From positions 24,859,398 to 24,923,397 of the forward strand of contig NC_092577.1 in NCBI RefSeq assembly GCF_037975245.1: a DNA stretch of 64,000 nt, in the 5' to 3' direction. The notes beneath the pieces are model-generated. The model saw only the letters and a list, made by a program, of their open reading frames with translations, was not told the DNA's origin and ran no database searches. The position numbers and the translations under genes are program-made. Origin of the DNA: Apostichopus japonicus (taxonomy: Eukaryota > Echinodermata > Holothuroidea > Aspidochirotida > Stichopodidae). Positions 1 through 10,894 of this stretch are shown here, piece after piece (the stretch's first letter is position 1; every line of letters starts with the position of its first letter).

Positions 1-600
1 AATCACGGTCTGCCACCATCTCATGGCGACGTGGCTAACTGCACATCTTCAAGGTTCTTGTGAACTTTTGCGTGGAAGTGACAGGCCCTCCTTTTGTCAC
101 ATTTTTATAACTTTTGTACACGATGGGTTAATATTGTGAAATCATATTTAGTGCTACAGTTCGGAATATTAGTGATGCAGATTCTTTCTCTGGGAAGTTT
201 TGCAAGAAACAGAAAACATTGAAAATACGTTCGTACAAAATGTCCTTCCTCTGAGACATTATGGAGATTTGAGGTAACGAATGAGGCAAAATGTTATACT
301 TTTCTGTTGTATTTGTTATTTTTTTCTTGGGGGAGGGGGTTAAGGGGGAAACCACAAATTTCGGGGGGGGGGCGTGGTTAGGGAGTGGCCGCCCCTGGAA
401 ATGTGTTGCACAGATGTAACATCGCCACTTATTTACTGGCCCAGATTAAAACACATGGCCATATGTAAGACTGGTGTTTTAATGATAATAAGAATGTAAG
501 CACAGTTACAGGTATTCATTTAAAGGTTCCAATAAAGTTGTAATAAACTATTTCCTTCTTATTTTCGATTTTTGAAAATTTACTCTGTTTTACCCACAGT
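1..600. other. no gene recognised
   Basis: AT-rich sequence with a G-run around 361-371 and a GC-rich patch at 372-400. Short open frames here have no recognisable motif, and I see no repeat boundary or splice-flanked exon. Confidence 0.5.
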
Positions 601-814
601 CTAAATGTGACTACAGAAAAAAAGCTAAAATTCCTTACTTATATATATAATGGTCATTTGTACATGATTCATGTGGAAGCATTTCATTTTTCACGTAGCT
701 CAAAGGTCATTTGCGAAGGTCACATTGTATGCCATTCATCGAGTAAATATTGTATCGCTAACCAACTGGTGAAATACCACTGCCATGGAAATAGGACATG
801 TTAATATTCCAAAT

Positions 815-1290
815 TTGTTGTGACCCTGCAGACAATCAATTGTGAATATTACATTTTTGGGTAAATTCATCTTCAATTTGTTGTTTATTTCGCAGTTTGA
901 AACTGTGAATATTACATATCTTTGTAAATTTATTTACAATAAATTGTCAATTTAACAGTTTTAATATGTACATTTTACATTTTTTGGTATATTCATTTAC
1001 AATTTATTGTTAATTTCACAGTTTTCATCTGTATATATTACATATTGTTGTAAATTAATTTACAAGAAATGGTTAATTTTACATTTTTCAACTGTAAATA
1101 TTGCAGTTTTCGGTAAATATCTTTACATTAATTTGTAATTTGAATTACCAAAAATGGTAAAGTTGACAGTTTTTAACTGTTTTTTCATTTACAAGTGATT
1201 GTAAAATTTACAAATTCTTTTTGGCATTTTAGCTGACAGCCATTTCACTGTAAAATTTACAATTTTTTTTTACAGTGTACCTAGCTGAAT
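815..1290. repeat. AT-rich degenerate minisatellite, ~60-bp unit
   Basis: Phrases of the kind acagttttaactgtgaatat, then a tacat(a/t)ttttgtaaat stretch, then tttacaatttattgttaatt recur about every 60 bp, for roughly seven degenerate copies. Each unit contains an inverted GTAAAT/ATTTAC pair. The array ends in a GTAAAATTTAC-rich stretch and a poly-T/ACAGTGTA motif, which resembles ends of some DNA-transposon MITEs. Array against MITE remnant is not settled. Confidence 0.6.
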
Positions 1291-2034
1291 TTATCTACCG
1301 ATATAAGCACAAGAATGGTGACATCTTTTCAGCTTTCATTATGGACGTTGCAAAGCTGTATAATCCTGATCTTTAGGTAAGTCTATTTTTTTTTTAATAT
1401 TCCTTACTATGATACGATGATAACATAAAAACATTATGAAATAATTCATCATTAAATGAATATCATTCGTCATTCAAAATCATCAGAATATCCCACATTG
1501 CCGACAATATTTCGAACTTACTTTCAACGAATTGAGTTACAGCATATACAGGTTTACTTGGGTAATCACATTTTCATTCAGACCTTTAGTATAGCCAACA
1601 TACAAAACTAAGTCAGTACAATCTATTCCTCAGTTCAAGCGATATAAGCCGCTACTTAAAGAGGAAAGAAGCAAGTGTATTTACAACCGCACACAACATA
1701 AAGGAGAAGAAGTCAGACATTACTTGTATAATTATAAGCGTGGTTCTCTTCTCAAATTAACGCTCATTTTAGTTTACAACATCTTCGACATCAGAGCAAG
1801 CTAAACCTAAGGAAAATATAATCTATGACATATTAGTCAATATGCCTTTAACGAAAGCTTTGAAAATTTCACGACAAAATCATAGGACGTGGTCCATGTT
1901 GCACCGACGCCTGACAGAGGTTCAATTTGATTTTAAGACAACTTTTTTTCCAACCGATGGATTTTTTTTTTCAATTCCGTCCGTAAGCACTTCAGTATGA
2001 TACGTTGTGACGTCATTGGTAGTTGCAACGGCTT

Positions 2035-4068
2035 GTACCCTTAGCTCCGGTCGCGTCGTTGGTGATTAATCGGAACCAAAACGTCCAACCCAACTTCTAT
2101 GCGATTTTTATTGAACCGCCGTCGACCGGAAAATCACAAGCCCTGAAATTGGCCGGAAAATGCCCCCTACAGGAACTGAAAACCTCACGTAAATTAGAGT
2201 ACAGTTTGTTGGAAAAGACTACCTCGGCAGGATTGCGAAAACGTTTGTCAGATGGAAATGGGGCCATTATTATTTCGCCAGAAGTTAGTGAAGTACTAAT
2301 GCAGTTAATAAAAGGCGACAAGGATAACCACACAGACACCTCCTTATTATGTGAATTATTCAGCGGAGAGTCATCTTGAATGACATTAGCCACAACTCAA
2401 CAAAGGGAAATCCTCGATTATCAAATGTTGCCAATGGTTTAACTTTTAGCAGCGATGGACATGGGGCAGGGATTACTAGACCGTTTCATTTTATTAGTGC
2501 CAGTTTGTTTACGACCGTCTCCCGAAGAAACCATTGCGGCAATTCATACTCTGTCGGATATGACACTTAAAGATATAAGCAAAGTTCTTGAAACAATCTT
2601 TGATAATCACTTAAACGAAAAGGAATATCAGTTTTCCGGTGAAACAAAGGGACTATACAATGAATTGACTAAATCATTCATAAATTAACTAAATGAAGCT
2701 TTAATTACAGGAAATGTACCACCAAAATCAAAGAAAATGGACATTATTAGCCGTATGGCCCTCGTTCTACATGTATTGGACCACACTGTTTTAGAACTTT
2801 TAGCGGGAACGGAAAACCCATCTTGTCCCCCTGCATAAATTTCACCTGAGACTTTTAAGAGAGCTGTAAAAGTTACGGAGTATAGAATCTCAAAGATGCA
2901 TTATGATGAATGTAAGTATATATTTAAGATCTTTATAAATATTAGTCTTTATAAATCATCACTTCAATTAATACATAACAGTTCTCTTCAATACTGATAT
3001 TTCTGTCGTTTTTTGGCCCCCCATAGGAAAACGAGACATCTTTTCGCCCCCAAATTCATACAACGTTTAGAGGGTACATACGAATTTGATCACAACCTCC
3101 CTCACCGGGCTAATTCCTTTATTTTATAGGAGCACGGAGCTCGTCAAGCAAGTAAACTTTGGCGATTTTTCACCCATTGACTTAGCACGTATAACTAAGT
3201 TCTCTTCAAATTCAAAGAAACATAAATCAACGAAATTACTAAACAGGAAACGGCTCTAGTTCTAAGATTGCTCAAATTGGAGGGATTATCGCAGGTGTGA
3301 ATACATGTTTAAGACGTTCATTTTTGTTAAAGCGGAAATGACATGAACAACCTCGACTGTCATGATACCATCCTAGTTAATGTACAGTAGGTGTGAATAA
3401 ATCTTAGATGTAACCATTTCAATGACTTTTAATAATGACTATTAATGCGCGTGTTGAAATATACTGGATATTTTACTACATGTGTTGTATTCTGCAATTG
3501 TACCAGTTGCAACAAGTGATGACTTAATCGGCATTTTTTTAATAATTACTCGTCAAGAATGTCACAAAATTAATCAAAATTAACTCTTTTGCAGATACAT
3601 CTTGCCCCCCCCCCCCAGAAAAAAATACGACAGTTAACATTATTTGTGCTAAATATTTCCATGTATTACATCAAAAGTTGTAATTAATTACGTACAACTT
3701 GGGAAAACTTTTAATAAATGGTAATAATAATGGTAAAAAAAATATCCATTAAATAAAAATTTCAACTTTTTAACACCCCAAACCTAAACATATTTGCATA
3801 TGGCCAAATTTTAAATCTTGCAGTGAATCAAGAAGCATTATTTATCACTTTCAATCCTTTTTTTTTTACTACAGGTTATCGATGAAATTGTTGTCACCAA
3901 AGCCCAGGACCATATTGCACCGCACGCTCATTTAAGCAAGTAGGCCCAAAACGACTTCGCTCCGTTACACCTGCCGAGTTTAAAAACACTATTCAGACCC
4001 TCGCAGCCTTTGGAAATATGGTGCAAATAAGAGTACCTCGCTCAGCAAATAAGGTCTCTGTCTTTTGC
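2035..4068 (+). pseudogene. DUF3987-like P-loop ATPase, broken multi-exon gene
   Basis: The first block (about 2035-2376) reads as a P-loop ATPase with a PPSTGKSQALK Walker A and a hydrophobic IIISPEVSE stretch that could be Walker B. The frame then shifts, and 2455-2688 continues with a MGQGLLDRFILLVPVCLRP stretch. After a stop at about 2686 the same frame runs on to about 2910 with another stop (2836). A further exon at about 3930-4066 ends in RVPRSANKVSVFCK. This order matches, from memory, DUF3987 proteins (primase/helicase-associated ATPases of phages and mobile elements). The first Walker A glycine is replaced by Glu. Frameshifts and stops make it a pseudogene. A possible upstream exon is at 1276-1374. 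It is probably an element remnant. Confidence 0.55.
2920..3880. other. intron or decayed spacer of the DUF3987-like gene
   Basis: AT-rich stretch between the last ATPase-like block and the final exon-like block, with a C-run near 3608-3618 and no open frame that I recognise. Confidence 0.4.
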
Positions 4069-4253
4069 AACCAATCCGCGACACCTGGCCCATTTGATCA
4101 GTACAATGAAGCCTACCAAAAACCTTCTCCAGCAGCTTGAACTGAAAACATCCAAAATAGATTAGCAGAAGAGGGATACTAACAATTTGTAACTCAAGCA
4201 ACTTTTACGATTTTCATAAAAGCTTGAAATCTTTTTTTCCATTTTTTTTTTAC

Positions 4254-4480
4254 TAACGTTTGTAACTTTTTACATTTCTTAATTTTCTATTGTGGTAGTG
4301 CGTCGCTGCCTTAAATGTAGAATTCCAAAATTGTTTAATAAGCTTTGTGACTTTTTACATCCCACACTTTTCTATTGTGGTAGTGCTTCGCTGCCTTAAA
4401 TCTAGCATTCAAAAATTGTTTAATAACCATTGTAACTTTTTACTATGCTATTGTGGTAGTGCTTAGACATTCGGCATTAT
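4254..4480. repeat. tandem repeat, ~93-bp unit, about 2.5 copies
   Basis: The phrase ctattgtggtagtgc occurs three times (near 4288, 4371 and 4447). Its surroundings are similar: tttgtaactttttac before it and cttaaat(g/c)tag plus aaaattgtttaataa after it. Copies are diverged. Confidence 0.75.
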
Positions 4481-4489
4481 TTACTGTAC

Positions 4490-5160
4490 AAAGTTAGTTT
4501 TCAGAATTTTTCCAAACATGATAAAGTGAGTTTGGTATATTTTCTTTCATTAATACAACATATACTTCTTATGTTATACGATTACTTACGGAGACAAAAA
4601 CAATAAAGATTTTGAGGCATAGCCCATTGCTTGTCCCCCATACCCGCCCAACTATAATTGCTTTAGTATTTCAATAATTACTTTGTAGCCCGTTGGGTGT
4701 CGCCCCAAACTCTCAGGTTCTTGTATGCCTCTGACTCTGTTATCTCTTGTCATTACTTAAAACCAAGGCTACACGGTGCAGTCCGTTGGATATCCTTTAC
4801 AACCAAAGGTTTCTACTTCACTTTAAAGATTACATCAGAAAGTCATTCAAGCCCCCATTCCACCGCTTCTGACTTTGTAGCTCGTCGGCTTTACTACCCC
4901 GTAGGCCTTTGGATATCGCCACACATCCTTAGGTTCTTTAGGCCACGAGAATGAAAAGCTACCGCACGAAAAATTTCATTACCAAAAAATTAAACAAATC
5001 CAAATCGCGCACAGCGGAAACACGATCTATTTATCGCGTATATGCAGCTATGAAAACAGTATCATCGCTTTGCCAGTGTTGCGGCGTCGTCGGGGTCACA
5101 GGTCAAATCGCTCCAACCGCACCGACCAATGGGCACATCGGATTCTCGCAATGTCTCCAC
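4490..5160. other. no gene recognised
   Basis: Short open frames at 4697-4954 and 4951-5181 lack motifs, splice support and a recognisable family. I treat them as chance frames. Confidence 0.4.
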
Positions 5161-5178
5161 GCGCGCGCGCGCGCGCGT
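5160..5178. repeat. (CG)n simple repeat
   Basis: A short uninterrupted run of alternating C and G; unusual in an AT-rich, probably CpG-methylated animal genome. Confidence 0.9.
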
Positions 5179-5617
5179 TGATACCATGAATTGTTCTCGT
5201 GGAACGAAACCTAAGTATTCCTTTCAATCTTTTATACATACCTATAGTTTCAAGACTCGAATTGTTGAAATAAAAGGGCTAAACTATAACAAAGTTTATT
5301 GACATTGCATACGATATACAAATATTGATGGATGGCATGATCACAATGTGAAATTTTACGATTCACTGGTCGATGTTCGGCGGTGTTTTTGATCGTCTCC
5401 ATTGTAATGCTAAAGCATAGGATAACAAGCAGTCGATCTAGGAATAGTCTACGTACGTACGGAGTCAGACTGTTCCAGGTCAATGCACTGTAGTGACCAA
5501 GTCATGTAGGCTGTCATTGTCACTGTGTGTACATCATGTTGCAGACAGGAGCCCGGTTCTATTTTAACATTTTTATAAATTCTATGCATCCCCATCCAGC
5601 TAGCCTAGTACTAGTAG

Positions 5618-5775
5618 CAGTTGTGTTTGAAAGCCAGGGTTTTATTCTCCCCTACCGTGATAGCAAACATGGCATTTTGAAGTCGTTTATATACCACTTG
5701 TGTGAATGGTTTATGTAGATAGCTACGCATGCGCAGTTGTGTTTGAAAGCCTGGGTTTTATTCTCCTTACTGTGA
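5618..5775. repeat. direct repeat pair, ~37 bp, about 114 bp apart
   Basis: gttgtgtttgaaagcc(a/t)ggg followed by ttttattctcc is present near 5620 and again near 5735, with gtgaat/gtgatagcaaa-like sequence after both. A local duplication of unknown origin. Confidence 0.65.
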
Positions 5776-5865
5776 ATAAAAAGCAGCGATTTTAAAGCGT
5801 TGGTTGTTGTGCATGAATTTTTTGCCCCGGCCCACTTTTAGGAAAGGTGTGGAAATTTTTCGTCA

Positions 5866-5953
5866 TGATACGTATCGCGATACGAATCGTATCGTGACCA
5901 AGTATCGCGATACGTATCGTATCGCAAGAATGTCGTATCGTGACACCCCTAGC
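5866..5953. mobile_element. palindromic TATCGCGATACG cluster ending in hAT-like terminus
   Basis: Overlapping palindromes (atacgtatcgcgatacg, tatcgcgatacgtatcg) run into gtatcgtgacacccct. The last string resembles, from memory, the terminal sequence of many animal hAT-type MITEs (reverse complement aggggtgtcacgatac). I did not find the opposite end, so this is one end or a fragment. Confidence 0.4.
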
Positions 5954-6023
5954 TGTATCCTCCCTTTATTTATTTTTTGTTTCCTTTTGCACATGACTTC
6001 TCATCGCTTTTGGTATTAAAAAA

Positions 6024-6064
6024 GATGGATGATCACAATAAATTATATTTTGATCATCCATCCT
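6024..6064. repeat. short hairpin
   Basis: An inverted repeat with arms agatggatgatca and tgatcatccatcc around a short AT-rich loop. Perfect over about 12 bp. It could be a folded MITE end or chance. Confidence 0.6.
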
Positions 6065-6193
6065 TTTCACTAAATATAAACAAATCCACAATTATTTTTT
6101 ATCTTAAAATAAATCAGCAATTATTGCCATAACAAATATTATCTACTGGATGTACAGTAATTGAACCCCCTGTAATATTTTCACATTTTACAG

Positions 6194-6780
6194 ATGGCAG
6201 GACAGGTTGCTATATGCATAAGTCTTCAGGAAAGGAAAATTGTTTGCCCTTGGAAGTTTGTAAGGTTGTCCCATATCAGTTACACCTATGGTCAACTCTG
6301 GCATGACATACTCGATGGTCCGTTGGCAACTACGTTCGAATTGGACCTTCCTTGCCAAAAATTTTTGTTCAAGGAAGCAACTGCCACTCTCGCCTTGGAA
6401 TCAACTAATAAGATCACAGGGAATGCAGAGACCGATCTTATAGAGGTCGTCACCATGCGTTTCTTCTCTATAATCATTCAGCACTCGACACCGTGTGCCA
6501 CATGCCTCCCCACTCCAGAGCGGGCACTCTCTCAGTGGATGCAACAGCCAACAGAGCCATTCCTGAGCCTGTACAGGAACCTAAGAGCAACTTCACCAGG
6601 CTAAGAAACAAGGTTCTCGCCCACTTCAAAGAGAAGGGTTGCAGCTTCCCCCAAAATGCAGGGAAAGGAGCGTTTACATTTGTATGGAGGCTCTGTAACA
6701 TGATATTTTATATGGATGGTCAATATAGCAAATTAGAGACTGTAATTTCGAAGGAGAAGATTGTTCCCCCAGTGGGTTGA
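6194..6780 (+). pseudogene. unrecognised coding-like remnant
   Basis: Two overlapping open frames (6194-6604 and 6493-6780). A cttgcag|g acceptor-like site follows at about 6856, before a short open stretch. The second frame has a plausible protein-like segment (lysine- and aromatic-rich, VLAHFKEKGCSF) and the first has Cys/Pro-rich parts. I do not recognise a family. The overlap of frames suggests a frameshifted remnant of one gene, but chance cannot be excluded. Confidence 0.25.
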
Positions 6781-7056
6781 TGTGCTCATGTGTTAACTTT
6801 TACACAAAGCGGAGACCTGGTGATGGAGCATTTAGTTGTTGGTCTCATTCTTGCAGGGCCATCAGGTGTGACCAGCGGATATCTTTCCCCTGAAACTAAA
6901 CGTAGAACAAGAAGCAATGGAATGTAAGAGCTTTTACTCATCTACGAAAGCATGACTTTAGGAATCAATGATAAACACTATGGAAGCACTGAGGTTCAGT
7001 CTTTGAATTTGGTTGAAAAATGATAAACTGCCAATAGTCCTTTAGCAAGACAATTT

Positions 7057-8950
7057 ATGCGGGATATAAACGGCACTGCCACGGCCAAACGGCACTACCG
7101 AACCATCCCATTCTGAAAAGCGAAACTCAGGTCAAGCGAGTCAATAAAACATACGCAGAGACAAAACGCCCAACCCCCCACTCAAACATTCAAAAAACCA
7201 CAAAAGGACGACCAGCACGGAGCGAAACGAAAAACCCCTCCCCAGCACACCACCGTCCAAAAAAGGCAGCCAATCGCCTTCAATCTGAAGGCGAATGTCA
7301 GACTTCACCGCCTCCAGGACTGCCTGCCAACTGGCAAATTTCCCCCTAAAAACCACAATAGAGCAAACAAAAAGAATGCTATGCAAAACAGCAACCGAAC
7401 AAACTGGAGGGTCTACCCCATATAAAATAAAGCCCTGCCCTACCGACCATGAACGGTCTCCCGTAACACGGTCGGTCCAGGTCTGGAACCACTCCCATAA
7501 GTTAATTACAAAGCAACAATGCCAAAAAACATGAGCGGTACTCTCTAAGCTGTCACAGCCGGTCCTTGGGCACAGTCCATCACCCAATCGCCAATGATAT
7601 CTTTTTAGGTTGGTCACCAAGGCACCGTGTGAAATTCTCCATGTAAGATCACGGAGCCTGCAACCCTTCAGCCTTGAATGCACCGAACGCCATACTTCGG
7701 CAGAATGACGTCCCTGGACAATAATTGCATTCAAGGCCCTATCCCGCAACGAACTGTGAACGAGGGCCGGCCGTGACAGGTCAACAGGGGGCAACTCAAT
7801 CAGAGCGGAGCAGATGACACGCACCACCCTGTTTGGAGTACTACTGTGCGGTTCTCTGTTGCTAAACAGCGCCGGGACCCATCGACGCAGGTGCAAACCG
7901 CCCCAAAAACGGACAAAATATGAACAAGGCAACCCTGGGTCAGTCACCGCTACAAACAATTGTTTAAATAACAAAGAGGTTAATTTACTTCCCAGATGAA
8001 CCACCCCTAGTGCCCCCTTCTCAGTTTTTGGTACAATACCGCCCTCTTGACCAGCTCTGTACCACCCGACCAAATGAATGAAAATATCGCTCTCTCCAAC
8101 CGCACCAGGACGCGACGCGGAATTGGGTACACCGCGCCCGGGTACCACAAGATTGGCGAAACGAAACGATTAATAACGGTGACTTTCCCCAAGATCGAAA
8201 GCCAGCGGGTGCAAAAGTTTCGAGCCTGCTCTCAAAAACCTCAGCCCTCTCGTTCCAGGTGACATCACAAGGTGCATCGTAGCCGAACCATATACCATTA
8301 ATTTTGATATTCTGATCCGACCACGCCGCACCGAATGGTAAATCTCTGTATCTCCAGCTACCAAGACGAAGGCCCTTTGTCTTTCCCGGATTCAACTTCG
8401 CCCCGGTAGCTCTGTCAAAGATAGATAAATCCTGCGAGAGGGCACGAAAGGAGCCCAGACTCGAAACTACACACGTGACGTCATTAGCATATTTAATACA
8501 TTTTACTTTGGCACCCCTGGCACAACGAATGGGGCAAGTCTGAAGTCCCTTTCCAAAAGACGAGAGAGCGACTCGCTAAACAAAACATAAAGTAATGGAG
8601 ACAGAGGGCACCCTTGGCGCACCCCCCTCTCTACGTCAAAAACCTCCGAACAAAACCCATTTACGATTACAGAACTGACACTTTCCTGATACAAAACAGA
8701 AATCCATTTACGAAAATTTGGATGCATCTTAAACGTCTCCAAAACCTTCATTAAAAAACCGCGATCCACCATGTGAAAGGCCTTCTGCTGGTCAAGAGAC
8801 ACCAATGCACATGGCAGATCACGCTCAATAACAAATTCGGTGAAGTCGCGCATCAACCACAAGTTCTGCTGGATGCAATGACCCTTCACTACACAAGTCT
8901 GGAGGTCACCCACAAGATGCGGCATAGCCAGTGCAAGGCGGTTGCACAAA
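7057..8950 (-). mobile_element. Tx1-like LINE, 5'-truncated, degenerate copy
   Basis: It matches the longer LINE at 28709-33602 over its 3' part. On the minus strand it starts inside reverse transcriptase (LALAMPHLVGDLQTC), keeps GVRQGCPLSPLLYVLFSES, and passes through the C-terminal region with the CPRTGCDSLESTAHVFWHC zinc motif. The 3' end shares the atgcgggata and ccaaacggcactaccgaacc words with the other copy. Similarity ends at about 8950. The reading frame is broken near 8500 and 8030, and ~37 bp present in the other copy near 29056-29092 are missing at about 7352. An amino-acid change affects the RT region (QKAFHMVD where the other copy has QKAFDMVD), removing a catalytic Asp position. 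Dead on arrival or long decayed. Confidence 0.9.
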
Positions 8951-9009
8951 GTTCTGCCTTTGCAGAAGAATAACGTCGGGATACCTTTAGAGCCTACCTC
9001 TTTGTTCAA

Positions 9010-9560
9010 CTCGCTATTGTGTTCTAAACGGCTTAGTAAAAGCTTGACCGCGGCTTGTGAATATTACTGTATAGCGTGGAGGAAAGTTTGGGGACAGTGT
9101 GCACTCAAGTGTGACTCATTATCTGCTTGTAGCTGTGCTCATTATAGCCGCGGAAAAATCAACCGGCCCGGACATGGCGGTTAGATTTGCGTGGCTTCCC
9201 TAACTCTTCTCTGGAAATCATTCAGCATGTTGTGGAGCTTTGTGGAGCTTTATTGTTTTGGTTCTGTTAGCCTTTGGGTCCGTGTCCTTTTCACGTCACG
9301 TTAAACGCTATATTTTTATACATTTGTGGGTTAGTGAGAGATTTCTGTTTGTGGGTTTTCAGTTGGGTTTTTGGTGTTTGTTAAACAGACTGGCATTGTT
9401 TTTGGTTTTGTTGACCTTTGGTCCGTGTCCGTTTCTTTGCACGTAAAAAGCACAGCATGTTGTTTACTGATCCTGTATCTGTAAACCCTACCAGTCTGTC
9501 AGAAGATCCCGAAAAGACTAAACCACATTTCATTTTCATTTCGTGTAATACTAGTGTCAC
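9010..9560. repeat. non-coding spacer with two ~50-bp direct repeats
   Basis: The words ttttggtt(c/t)tgtt and cctttgg(g)tccgtgtcc occur near 9256 and again near 9400, both followed by a cacgt core. No coding motif. Source unknown; possibly the promoter/UTR portion of another element. Confidence 0.4.
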
Positions 9561-9566
9561 ATTTTC

Positions 9567-10628
9567 TTAAATATCTGCTGATGGGGCAGCGTTCTCTTCT
9601 GCAACATGCTTCATAATTTCTGGTGTGAATCCAACACCAGCTTTGCAGAAATGAACATACTTATGAATGAAACTTCGAAGAGGCAATAGGCCGCTCTGTC
9701 GCAATAAATTATATTTAGCAGGTGACTTGGCATGAATGGCTACACACACCATTTCAAAATGTCTGGATGCCATCTCCATCGATTTTACGGTTTTTTCATT
9801 TTTAATTTTTTTTTGGGCTGTTCGGGTTCTGTCATGAATATTTTCTTTATGATGGTGCTCTCTTCGTCTCCTAGGACCACTCCTTCCTGACTGAACAGTT
9901 TTGCACATTTCTCTTCCAAACGAGATATGTCCCTTAAGGTGCTTTTGTTTATGTGCCATTTTAGCTTAAGCTTTACATCTTTTTCAGCACTGGTCAAGAA
10001 ATCACTTCGAGTACTACAACTGAGAATCACATATCATTTGGTTTCCCGCGCATTCAACTCCGTTTTAAAAAGAAGTCACTTTTGTACTGTGTGCACACGC
10101 TACAACGCTTCCCTGAAGTACAAACATGCTTGCAACTATTGTGTGTTATTGTCTTAACTGTAGACGAACCGAAATAAATGAAGTTTTCAATGATGAGATT
10201 CTTCTGCAGCTGATCATATTCTTCATCTGTGAAGATGCCATGATTTCTGTCGCAGATGGAAACGTGGCAAACACATGCCAAGAGTTTGTCTCCATTGACT
10301 TCTTTGGTTTACAAACATGCGCTTCCTGGGGCATGTTCCATAGGTATCTACCTGAATACTGAAGCATGTACTGCCAACCATCCAAGAACCAGCCAAACAA
10401 CCAGCCAAACTGCTTACCGTTGGTCAAGATGATAGTGGATTTCTCTGTGCTCCCACTTTGTTCTCCAGCAGACGATACATTATTTTCCGTGCACAAAGTA
10501 CAATTCTCTGAATGAGCCTTATAATCCTTTAAAGTAATGTTAAGATCTGCCTTTTGACTTTTATTGTCTTTCTTCTTCCATCTTTGAAGTTTAAAGGCAC
10601 AGCATTGGCAAACAAATTCTGGATGCAC
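9567..10628 (-). pseudogene. transposase-like gene fragment, frameshifted
   Basis: Four minus-strand frames follow in order (10628-10146, 10281-10054, 10030-9785, 9959-9567) and read as pieces of one protein. The N-terminal piece has FVCQCCAFKLQRWKK and, further on, HSENCTLC, a likely zinc-binding pair. The last piece has a basic segment, then HFEMVCVAIHAKSPAKYNLL, then RSFIHKYVHFCKAGVGF. From memory this layout (a MRWHP-like start, then a LPSxRTL-like helix) resembles N-terminal halves of some animal cut-and-paste transposases related to P/THAP9. No DDE core is visible. Each piece overlaps or abuts the next, consistent with small indels. Family assignment is tentative. Confidence 0.4.
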
Positions 10629-10894
10629 TCCTTTTGTATCCTGGCTTAAATCTACAGATCAAAAGTTCGAAGTGGGCACTAGCTATAACTACAGAAAGGG
10701 AAAAGATAACACAGAAGAGGGGCAGTGCAGGAATGCCATAATTCATTCTAACTTTATGCCATCTGTAATCCTTTATTTATTCTAGCACCATTCATTTTTA
10801 GAATTCTGGAACAATTGACTCATAATGTCAAATGACCTGTTAAACCTCCAAAAACAAATAAACACAACAACTCATTCATTGGCCTCCGTCCGTC

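Noticed and set aside
815-1290. CRISPR-like array
   Set aside because: Units are degenerate, contiguous and AT-rich, with no unique spacers, in a eukaryotic context.
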